Assembly (NCBI GenBank): GCA_030035585.1
Contig: CM057477.1
Coordinates: 64,833,447-64,897,446, forward strand
DNA length: 64,000 nucleotides
Direction of reading: 5' to 3'
Origin: Dugong dugon
Taxonomy: Eukaryota > Chordata > Mammalia > Sirenia > Dugongidae
Part shown: positions 13,080 to 24,000 of the stretch, in pieces
Layout of the letters: the number at the start of each line of letters is the position of its first letter
Numbering within the stretch: position 1 is the first letter of the stretch
The notes under the pieces: generated by a model
Databases searched by the model: none
Seen by the model: the letters and a program-made list of their open reading frames with translations, nothing else
Told to the model about the DNA's origin: nothing
Translations under genes and position numbers: made by a program

Positions 13080-13730
13080 GCAGATTTAAGCGTAGGATGC
13101 TCAAGGAGAGCTCAATATCCCGTGTGACCCAAGTGGGGATGGTGGGCAACTCCGGGCCTCCTCAGCCCCAGCTCGCCCAACGCCTTTTCTTCATATATTC
13201 ACACGAATTCACAGAACCCTTACCTTAGCCCCGAGCTCTCCTCGCAAGCGCAGTCCCGAGGCACCAACACCGCCGCCGCTCGAAGGAGCGGGGGAAAAGA
13301 GCCTCGGTCCCGCGCCTGGCCCCGGGAGGGCGATGACAACAAGGAGGTGCGGGCGCGCTCCCGGAAACCGGTCCTCGGTTACTGAGGTGACCCCGAAGAG
13401 ACTAAGAAACAGAGCCCACCGCTTCGCCAGGGTCAGGCGACAACGGGGCGTAGAAAGAAAAAGAACGAAGACAGAATGGCAAGTAAAAAAAGGACAACGA
13501 AAACGCTACCAGAGCACTAGTAGGATCTCCTCAAAGGCCGACGGAAGTCAGGGGATTGCCCTGTTCCTCTGTAAACGAGGCAGCTTCCGGCCGCCAAATT
13601 CATCGTCACCGCGCAGACACCGCCCCTTTATTGGTACGTTGCGTCGACGCCGAGGACCTAGAGCGTTAGCCGAATTTGTGCTTTGTGAAAGGAAAACGGG
13701 AGTCGCGGGGAATTTTTTGATTCTCAGTTA
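13080..13730. promoter_or_regulatory. CpG island
   Basis: This is the only extended CpG-dense, GC-rich stretch in the window; the surrounding introns are AT-rich and CpG-poor. It covers the ZC3H13 first exon and promoter. It lies 0.65 to 1.3 kb downstream of the CPB2 stop codon, so it is also the boundary between the two genes. Confidence 0.85.
13224..13600 (-). promoter_or_regulatory. ZC3H13: ZC3H13 first non-coding exon and promoter
   Basis: A clean donor (GCTAAG then GTAAGGGTT on the minus strand, GT at 13223-13222) marks the end of a 5' UTR exon inside a CpG island. Upstream on the minus strand lie an ETS-type site (CCGGAAG, about 13,584-13,590), a GC box (GGGGCGG, about 13,620) and an inverted CCAAT box (about 13,630). 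These are typical of a TATA-less housekeeping promoter. I place transcription start between about 13,550 and 13,610; the exact start cannot be read from sequence. No coding sequence is claimed in this exon. Confidence 0.75.
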
Positions 13731-13759
13731 AAAGTGAAATTAAGAGAAAGAGTTTCCCC

Positions 13760-14372
13760 CCTTTATTACATAATTTCTTACAATAAACAGTAATTGTAGG
13801 TGCGCAAAATGCCACATTTATTGAAAGTAACTACAGTCATTCACATGCTCAACAGCGCTTATTAAGACACTGCGCGGGACCAGGTCCAGCATTTGTCCTG
13901 TTTTGGAACACTTGTCTCTTTGTGTAGGGCATCGCCTATTATTGTGGAACAAACGGAATGCACAGTTGTGTTTTTAAAAGCGCAAACAAATTTACTGAAG
14001 ATTTAGAACAGAAATCTTTGAGGTACCCCTGACCATCTTTCCTTTTGTTGCTTAGGGTCTCTAAACTTTAAACAATGATTTGTATGATACTGTTTATTAA
14101 AATTGTTTAAACGGTTAGTCAAACATCGTAAATCAAACGAAAAAGAATCAGTACCTAGGCCCTTACAATTAAAAACAAAAAAACTGAAAAGAAATGTGAA
14201 CCACTGTCTTAATTTCAAGGTAGAATTTATTTTGTTCTTTGACAAAGCCAAGAAACAGCAAAATCTTGTAACAAAACTCTTGCTAAAACTTAAAAAGAAG
14301 CTGTCACAATTATTTGGTCTTGCTGGAATCAATAAATTGAAATATGGGAGCAGAGTGATAAAATCAAGGGCA
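13760..14372 (-). terminator. CPB2: CPB2 3' UTR and possible polyadenylation signals
   Basis: Below the stop codon the minus strand holds several AATAAA hexamers, at 14231-14226, 14098-14093, 13822-13817 and 13767-13762. Human CPB2 is known to use more than one polyadenylation site within a few hundred bases, so the first two are the best candidates. The last two would run close to the ZC3H13 CpG island. Which are used cannot be decided from sequence. Confidence 0.55.
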
Positions 14373-14557
14373 TTAAACATTCCTGATGACATGCCAGACT
14401 ATTTTGGAGACAGCGGCAAGAGCTTCTTGGCAAGTTGGTTTGATGAAACGTTCAGGCAGCAAGAATCCAAATCTGCCTGTATCTCGAAGTTCAATTGTAA
14501 ATGAGTATTTGATGCCCAAGTCATAAATCCAGTCATCCGAACCTCCAGGAGCTAGAT
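14373..14557 (-). CDS. CPB2: CPB2 exon 11 (catalytic Glu, stop codon)
   Basis: This exon completes the split tyrosine and encodes [37 protein letters not shown] and [19 protein letters not shown] then IRNV and TAA (14375-14373). Asp of GGSD is the S1' residue giving Lys/Arg preference, and Glu of ELRDTG is the catalytic base. The acceptor is TCTTGTAG at 14559-14558. The length fits the usual C-terminus. Confidence 0.96.
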
Positions 14558-14976
14558 CTACAAGAAGAAATTGCTTTTTAAAAACAGATATTTTATATTA
14601 GTTAACAAAATTTTTTTCCCTAAAACTGAAAAAAGCTTCACTTGTCTCTGATTATTAAGTAACCTAAGTTACTTGTAGAAAATGGAGATTGAGGGGAAAA
14701 AAGGTTAAGGAAGAAAGTAAAAATCACCCATAACATTACCAAACCAAACCCACTAAGGTGGAGATGATTCCAATTGATAGCGACCCTAAAGGACAAAGTA
14801 GAACTGCCCCATAGGGTTTCCAAGGCTAAAATCTTTAGGAAAGCTGACTGCGACATCTTTCTCCCACAGAGCAGCTGGTGGGTTCCAATCACCAGCCTTT
14901 CAGTTAGCAGCCTAGTGCTTAACACTGCACCACCAAGGCTCCTTATAACCCTATGAAAGAGTGATTAAAAAGAAGG

Positions 14977-15012
<36 letters not shown>

Positions 15013-18000
15013 CGCTGTGGAGTCAATTCTGAAGCATGGCAACCCCATGTGTTAACAGAGTGGAATGGTTCCACGGAGTATTCTTGGCTGTAATCTTTAG
15101 GTAAGCATATCACCAGGACTTTCTTCCATGACCCTGCTGGCTGGGTTCCAACCCACAACATTTCGGTCAGTAGCCAATTGCAAACTGCTTGGGCCAACCA
15201 GAAACTTCTAAGGAATGATAATCACCATTAATATTTTAGTGCATTATCTTTCATTTTTTAGTGCATTCACATATTTAATTTTTCCTTACATAAACGGATC
15301 ATACTATGTATGCTGTCTTGTAACATTTCTAAATCTATCATGACCAGCTGTATGTATTAATGAGATCAAATCTACACTTTTTTTTTTTTTTTATTGTACT
15401 TCAGGTAAAGGCTTACAGAACAAATAGTTTCTCATTAAACAGTAGTACACAAATTGTTTTATGACATTAGTTAATAACCCCACAACATGTCAACCCTCCC
15501 CCTTCTCGACCCTTTTTTTTTTTTTTTGGTGAAAATATACATAGCCAAAGATACACCATTTCAAAAATTTCTACATGCACAGTTCAGTGACATCGACTAC
15601 GCTCTTCCAATTGTGCTGCTGTTCTCACTTTAGAGGAAGACTTACAGAAGAAAATAGTTTCTCATTTAACAGTTACTACACATGTTGCCCTATGACAATG
15701 GTTAACAACCTCACAACACATCAACACTATCCTTACTCAACCTTGGGTTCCCTATCACCAGCTTCATTGTCCCCTTCTGCCTTCTGGCCCTTGTCCCTGG
15801 ACTTCTGTGCCTCATTAGTCCGATTTGGTTTTATGGGGCTGTCCACTCCCCAGCTGAACGGTGAACCTCGGAGATAACTTCACCACTGAGCTAAAAGGGT
15901 GTCTGGGGACCATACTCTCAGGGTTTCTTCAGTCTTCTTTAGGCCAGTAAATCTTTTTTTTGTGAATTAGAATTTTGTTCTACATCCTTCTCCAGCTCTG
16001 TCCAGAACCCTGTGTTGTGATCCTGGTCAGAGCAGTCAGTGCTGGTAGCCGGGCACCATCTAGCTGTACTGGACTCAGTCTGGTGGAGGCCTTGGTAGCT
16101 GTGGTCCATTAGTCCTTTGGACTAATCTTTTCTTTGTATCATGTTCTCTTCATTCTCCCTTGCTCCTGGAGGTATGAAACCAGTGAAGTATCTTAGATGG
16201 CTGCTCACAGGCTTTTAAGACCCCAGAAGCTACTCACCAAGGTAGAATGTAGAACATTGTCTGTGTTATGGCAATTGAGCTAGATGTTCCCCGAGACCAT
16301 GGTCCCAACAGCCCTCCACCCAGCAATTCAGTCCCTCAGGGGAGACTGACCTTTCCTTGTACAAGCTGTGCTGGTTTCCCCTGTATTGTGTACTGTCTCA
16401 CCCTTCACCCAAGATACCACTTATTTATTGACTATTTAGTATTTCCCCCCCCACCCCTCCCATTCCTGGTTACATTATTATTTTTAATGAGTGCATAACA
16501 CTGCATAGTAAAAAGGGATATAATTGATTTTAATAATTATTAATTTATTTGAGGGCATTTAGATTTTTTCCAATTTTTAACTAAAAAGAGCTTTACAATT
16601 AATACCCTAATTCATATATAATTGCTTCTTTATTTCTTTAGAATATTTTTCCTTAGAAATAGAATTGCTAGTCTAAGGATATACACTATTTACAATTATG
16701 ATGCATATCTCCAAATAGCCTTTAAAAGAATTGAATGAATTTATACCTCCATTAGTCACGTCTGAATAAGCTCACTTCCCCTCCCACATCATCCATGGAA
16801 ATGATGAATTTCTGGTCATTTGATGGGTGAAAAATATTATCGAATTGTCTTAATTTTTGTTTTTTTGATTACTAGTGAGTTCAACATTTTTGGATTGAAG
16901 GAAAACTAATTAATATCCTGCGATATGCAGATGACAAGACCTTGCTTGCTGAAAGTAAAGAGGATTTAAAGCACTTACTGATGAAGATCAAATACTACAG
17001 CCTTCAGTATGGATTACTCTTCAACATAAAGAAAACAAAAATCCTCACAACTGGACCAGTAAGCAACATCGTGATAAATGGAAAAAAGGCTGAAATTGTC
17101 ACGGATTTCATTTTACTTGTATCCACAATCAACGCCATGGAAATAGCAAGCGAGAAATCAAATGACATATTGCGTTGGACAAATCTACTGAAAAAGACCT
17201 CTTTAAAGTGTTAAAAAGTAAAGATATTATTTTGAGGATTAAGGTGCACCTGACCCAAGCCATGGTATTTTCAATTGCCTCATACACATGTGAAAGCTGG
17301 ACAATGAATGAGGAAGCCTGAAGAAGAATTGATGCCTTTGAATTATGGCATTGTCAAAGAATACTGAATATACCACAGACTGCCAGAAGAATGAACAAAT
17401 CTGTCTTGGAAAAAGTACAGCCAGAATGTTCCTCAAAAGCGGGGATGGGAAGACTTCATCTCATCTACTTTGGACATGTTATCAGGAGGGACCAGTCCCT
17501 GGAGAAAGACATAAGCTTGGTAAAGTAGAGGGTCAGCAAAAAAGAGGAAAACCCTCAAGAAGATGGATTGATACAGAGGCTGCAATGATGGGCTCAAGCT
17601 TAGCAACAACTGTGAGGATGGCGCAGGATCAGGCAGTGTTTCGTTCTGTTGTACCTAGGGCTGCTATGAGTTGGAACCAACTCGACAGCACCTAACAACA
17701 ACATCGATTTATTGTGTGTGTATGTGTATGTGTGGGCACATATATATACATTTAACAATGAATCCATATATATACACATATATATATGTATATAGGAAAC
17801 CCTGGTGGCTTAGTGGTTAAAAGCTACGGCTGCTAACCAAAAGGTTGGCAGTTGAATCCACCAGGTGCTGCTTGGAAACCCTATGGGGCAGTTCTACTCT
17901 GTCCTATAGGGTCACTGTGAGTCAGAATCAACTCAGTGGCAACGGGTTATATGTATAAAACCAACAAAATCAAACGTGTTGCCGTCGAGTCGATCCCATT

Positions 18001-21000
18001 TCACAGCGATCCTATAGGACAGAGTAGAACTGCCCCATAGGGTTCCCAAAGGAACAGCTGGTGGATTTGAACTGCTGGCCTTTTGGTTAGCAGCCGAGCT
18101 CTTAACCACTGCCCAACAGGGCTCATGTATACATATACGTGTGTGTGAGCAGGGGTGCCTATAGGTTTATATGCCTTAGTGGGATCTCTTTTCCATTTTA
18201 TTTTCTACCTAATTATTATTGGCATATAAGAAAGGTATTGATTTGTGTATATCTAATTCATAGTCAGCCACCTTTCTGAATTCTTTTATTGTTATTAATT
18301 TTTTGGTTGATTTTCTGTTTTCCGGGTAGACAATTATATAATTTGCAAATAATGATAATTTTTGCCTCTCCCTAATACCTATACTTGGATTAATTACAAG
18401 GATGTTTACTGAAGCATTGTTTCTAATATTGAAAAATATCCATCAACAGTGGACTGGACAAATTACTCATTCATTTATTCACCATTCATTCAGCAAATAT
18501 TTCTGATAACCACTATCAATATTTGGCATATATTCTTCCGGCATTTTTCTATGCTTACCTACACATACGCATAGATACACGCTGAATTAATGAATTGGTA
18601 GAGATGGACTCATTTCATCATAAGATGGGGTTGCTTCTTTAAGCACCTCTAGCCTTGAGGCATGTGGTTATGCTTTGGGGAACAGCAATAAGGAAGAGGA
18701 TGAGAACCAAGAAAGTTCTGAACTGTGAAGAAGTTGTGTGGTTCCTCTGTGACGGGTGAGGACCTGGGTCAGCAAAGGCTGCAGTGGACCAGCATTGACC
18801 AGTGGCACTAAGTGACAGAGAGATACCACGTAGACCAATCAGGCCCCGGTTTGTTCGGAGACTATTTGGGATGGTTGGAGGTGGGGAAGAGAAGGAAGAC
18901 ACCTCAAGAGGGAGATTCTGTATTTTCTACTAATACGGCATTTGGTGCTCAAGCAGTTTATTAAAAATAATACAAATGTGACTGGTGTGGTAGTGCTTTA
19001 AGAGCTTGGTTGCTAACCAAAAGATCGGCAGTTTGAATCCACCATCTGCTCCTTGGAAACCCTATGGGGCAGTTCTCCTCTGTCCTATAGGGTTGCTATC
19101 TATGAGTCAGAATCAACTCAGTGGCAACGGGTTTGGTTTTTTTGGTTTATACCTGTTAAAAGACATTTTGGGACCTTGAATATGCTGTCTCAAAGCTTTT
19201 TCACTTGCCATTCTCTCTGCCTGGTGACGACCAGAAACTACCATAACCAGTTTTGACCAGCCCCAGGTACTTCCACCTATGCTGTTAGGTGCTGTCAAGT
19301 CAATTCTGACTAATAGCCACCCTATCTATATACAACAAAATGAAACACTGCCCAGTTCTGCACCATCCTCACAATCACTGAAGCCATTGTTGCAGCCACT
19401 GGGTCAGTCTGTCTTGTTGAGGGTCTTCTGCTTTTTCGCCTGGACCCTCCTGATAACATGTCCAAAGTACATGAGACGAAGTCTTACCATCCTTGCTTCT
19501 AAGGATCATTCGGCTATACCATTCCAAGATAGATTTGTACGTTCTCCTGGCAGTCCATGGTATAGTCAATATTCTTCGCCAACACCATAATTCAGAGGCG
19601 TCAGTTCTTCTTCAGTCTTCCTTATTCATTGTTCAGCTTTCACATACATATAAGGCAACTGAAAATACCATGGCTTGGATCAGGTGCACCTTAATCCTCA
19701 AAATAATATCTTCGCTTTTTAACACTTTAAAGAGGTCTTTTGCAGCAGATTTGCCCAATGCAACATGTCACTTGATTTGTTGACTGCTGCTTCCATGGGC
19801 ATCGATTGTGGGTCCAAGTAGTTTCTATCTATAAACCTGGCTTAACTGGTATTTTTCCAAAGCACATTCTCTTGAGACTCATCATAGTAAAGCCAAGAAC
19901 CCTTGCACCTATTTAAACCCAAAAATCAAACCCGTTGCCGTCAACTCAATTATAGTTAAGAGCTCCAGCTGGTAACCAAAATGTCAGCAGTTCTAATCCA
20001 CCAGCCACTCCTTGGAACACTATGGGGCAGTTCTAAGCTGTCCTATAGGGTCCCTATGAGTCTTACACCTATTACAAACCAAAAAGACTCATGGGCCAAT
20101 CACAAACTTGCCCCCACTTTAAAAGAACATTTCTTAAATGACAACTTTCCAGAATCTACCTTTTTATTCCAACTAACTTCCTCAAAAGGTCTATACAAAG
20201 AGATTGCTGACTTTATCCAACTGAACTCTTTGGTGTTTCCTCTTGAGTGCCAGCGTTATTTGCTTTAGCAGTTTGGTTTGCTCCCAAATAAAATCTTTCT
20301 GAAAATTTTTGTAACTCAACTCAAATTTCTGTAACTCACTTAACACTGCTCTTGCCCCATACCTTTATCTGGCAGCCACTTACCATGTAGAACTCTGTCT
20401 TAGCTATCTAGTGCTGCTATAACAGAAATACCATAACTGAATGGCTTTAACAAAGAGAAATTTATTCTTTCACAGTCTAGGAGGTTAAATTCAGGGTGCC
20501 AGCTCCAGGGGGAGGCTTTCTCTCTCTATTGGCTCTGGAGGAAGGTTCTTGTCATCAATATTCCCTTGGATCTAGGAGTTTCTCAGCACAGGGACCCTGA
20601 GTCCAGAGAATGTGCTCTTCTCCTGGCTTTTCTTTTTTGGTGTTATAAGGTCCCTCTCCTCTCTGCTGGATTCTCTCTTTTACGTTTCAAAAGAGATTGA
20701 CTCAAGATACAACCTAATCCTTAGATTGAGTCTTGCCTCATTAACATAACTGCACCTAATCTTGCCTCATTAACATCATAGATGTAGGATTTACAACACA
20801 CAGGAATCACGTTGGATCACAAAATGGTGGACAACCATACAATACTGGGAATCATGCACTAGCCAAGTTGACACACATTTTGGGGGGACACAATTCAATC
20901 CATAACATTCTCCCAGAATGTGCTACAGTGAGAGGCCCCCAAGACCACTTTAGCTATGTATCCTCTCTCTCCTGCAGACATCCTCAAACATATCAGCCCA

Positions 21001-24000
21001 TTTTTTCTTCAAAGCACTTACCAATAGAATTACACTATATGTTATGATTTAATTGTTTACATCAGGAGTTGGCAAACTTTTTAGTAAAGGACCAGACAGT
21101 ATATGTTTTAGGCTTTGTGAGCCATGTTGTCTCTGTCATACCTACTCAACTCCACTATTCTGACACGAAAGCAGCATAGAAAATACTTAAGTGTATGAGT
21201 ATAGCTGTGTTCCAATAAAACTTTATTTATTAGTAATGAAATTTAAATATTATGTAATTTTCACATACCACAAAATATTACTCTTCTTTTGATTTTTTTT
21301 CCAAACATTAAAAAATGTAAAAACCATTCTTAGCTCTTAGATTGTACACAGTTAGACAGGGGCTTGGATTTGGCTTGCCAGCCATAGTTTGCTGACTCCT
21401 GATGAAATGTTTATTTTTTGTTCCCCTTCTCTCCTACCCCTCCAGCTCCAAAAGGGCAGAAGCTTTGTCTGTCATCCCACTGTGGGTACATAGTTGTTAG
21501 TTGCCCTTGTGTTGATTATGATTCATGGTGACATCATGTGTGCAGAGTAGAACTGCTCCATAGGGTTTTTAAGGCTGTGACTTTTTAGAAGCAGATCACC
21601 AGGCCTGTCTTCCAAAGTGCCTTTAGGTGGATTTTAACTGCCAACTTCTCAGCAGTGGTCGAGCACCTAACCACTGAATCACACAGGGACTCCCTCAATA
21701 AATATCTTCCAGCATAAATTAATTTAAAATATTTGCTGAGTTTTCCACATACCTAGCTCCTGTCAGTGTGATACACACAACAGACATTCAAATATAGTAT
21801 GTTATGAGCTATACTCTTATACAGGCTTTCACTAAAAAGCATGTAATGTAAATGGTACTCCCTGTATTTGTATAGTGTATAACCTGTGCAACCTTACATG
21901 GTGACCCTGGGCAACTTACTGACTCTTTATGACCTTTTCTATGTCACTCAACATGCATGATGCCAGTTCCATAATCTTTTAGAGGTAAGCATAATTTCTA
22001 AAATATCATTTTAACTTTTTTAGTATATCATTTATTAATATAGCTGTGTTCTGCACTGTCCTAGCCATTATGCTTCTAATTTTTGTAACCAATCATTTTA
22101 CATGTGACCTTGTTAAAAATATTCAGTTTTGAAGAACTAAATCCACACAGGAAAAACTGAACACACAGATTTCTTTACTACCTCACAATTCTCCAAGATC
22201 TTAAGAAGCAATACTTACATAAACTTTCTGCACCACTGCCATGTGTATACTTGGTATTCCTACTTATACTCTCAATAGCACGGACAGCTTCCCTGGCCAC
22301 CAGAGACTGGAAGGAAGAGGACGTGAGATTTTAGTTGATGTACAGCTTTTAAACAGGACAGTTTCTACAAGACAATCATACATTAATGGAATCAAACAGT
22401 ATATGTGAAAAAACTGGATTTGTCCAAAAGGTAAATTAAGAAAAAAAATTAACCAAAATAATTATTTTTGTTTCACAGAAATCATAATTGGGTGGCTTTA
22501 AACATGAACTCATCCAATGCATTGAAATTTTTATTTAATCTGCAGAAAAAAAGTAATCCAACACATGCCTTTTCAAAAATTCATTTATTCTATAAATTGA
22601 AATATAACTATGCTTCAAAGGCAAACAATTTGGAGTTGTTTTGATCCTAGACAAAATTATCACCAAAGTTTAAATCCAACTTCTCTAAATAATATGCATC
22701 TACCTTATAAATGTGTGATTCACTTCTCATCCTTCTTGCAAACTCTATTTTATTCTTGTTTGAAATACCTAATAACTTTCAAAGATGCTTCATATAAAAA
22801 AGTTATGTCCCCACTTCCCTCCTTTGTAGCAGAGTAATAACCAGGTCCCCTACTCAACTCTATTTGGCTCTAGATTACCCAGATCTTTCCTGAAGTTGGA
22901 ATTAGCATCATGGTATTCACTGTCACCCTCTCAAAAAACCCAGAGGAGCAGCAGTGGGTATTATGTCATGTCTTCCCATTGTTTTGTTTTTTTTAAAAAA
23001 AGCTTTAATGGAACCACATTGTCCACAGAATTAAATACAAATTGATTCTGGTATTCAAATTCCTTTATAAACTAGCTTCATCTACTTCCTCCTCTGGGGA
23101 ATGCCATCTCCTCAGCTTAGAATGTCCTCCCTTCTCTGTAAGCCTATAGGAATCCTATCTTATCCAGTTACAATCCCTGATGAAAATTGTATCCATTCTT
23201 TGAAGTCAATAAACCAAAAAACCAAACCCGTTGCCTTCAAGCGACGCTATAGGACAGAGTAGAAATGCCCCATAGGGTTCCAAAGGAGCAGCTGGTGGAT
23301 TCTAACCCCCAACCTTTTGGTTAGCAGCCAAGTTCTTAACCACTGAACCACCAGGGCTCCTTGAAGAGAATAGTGCTTTATTATTCTTGTTTCCTTACAC
23401 TTCTGTCACTCCTTATTACAGAGTAAGTTCCTCAAGGAAAGGGACTACATTATCCCCTCCCTTACCTCAGTGTTTCCTCCTCAGTTGCAATCCCTTCCTA
23501 TTCCATTCTTAAGTGAGCTTACCATCTGTGCCACTTATTTAGTAGTTACTAAATGGCACCGTAAAGTCCAAGGTAATGCAAATGTCTTTTGCTTGGATGG
23601 CAACTGGAAGGTTGGCAGTTTGAACCCACCTAGAGGCACCACAGAAAAAAAGGCCTGGTGATCTTCTTCCATAAAGATTAAGCCAAGAAAACCTTATGGA
23701 GCTGTTCTGCTCTCTAACACATGGGGTCACCATGAGTTGGAATCAACTTGATGGCATAAAACAACAACAGTATCTTATGGCGTCTTAGGAGTCCCTAAGT
23801 GGTGCAAAATGTCATCTCACTCAGCTGCTAACCTAAATGCTGGAGGTTTGAGTCTACCCAGAGGTGCCTCGGAAGAATGATGTGGTGACCTACTTCTGAA
23901 AAGACAGCCACTGAAAACCTACAGAGCACAGTTTTACTTTGACACTCATGGGGTCACTGTGAGTTGGAATCCACTTGACTGAAAGCATCTGTTTGTTTGT

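Larger units (their letters stand above)
7310..13080 (-). other. ZC3H13: ZC3H13 intron 1, mostly unique sequence
   Basis: This 5.9-kb intron between the non-coding first exon and the ATG exon is AT-rich and unusually poor in recognisable repeats: one SINE piece near 11.9 kb and one fuller SINE near 12.5 kb. The 9.3-9.9 kb part is less AT-rich, but I recognise nothing in it. A short exon-like stretch near 10.9 kb and a 40-codon open stretch near 8.85 kb are treated as findings. Confidence 0.6.

Noticed and set aside
13333-13731. 132-codon open frame on the plus strand in the CpG island
   Set aside because: CpG-rich sequence lacks stops by composition. The frame is arginine-rich without any domain, and the region is explained by the ZC3H13 promoter and first exon on the other strand.
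14103-14504. 133-codon plus-strand open frame over the CPB2 3' end
   Set aside because: It is the opposite strand of the CPB2 last exon and 3' UTR; the minus-strand reading matches the known protein exactly.
15575-15877. 100-codon plus-strand open frame near 15.6 kb
   Set aside because: It is the reverse strand of an L1 3' UTR that recurs at 53.2 kb with a different reading frame.
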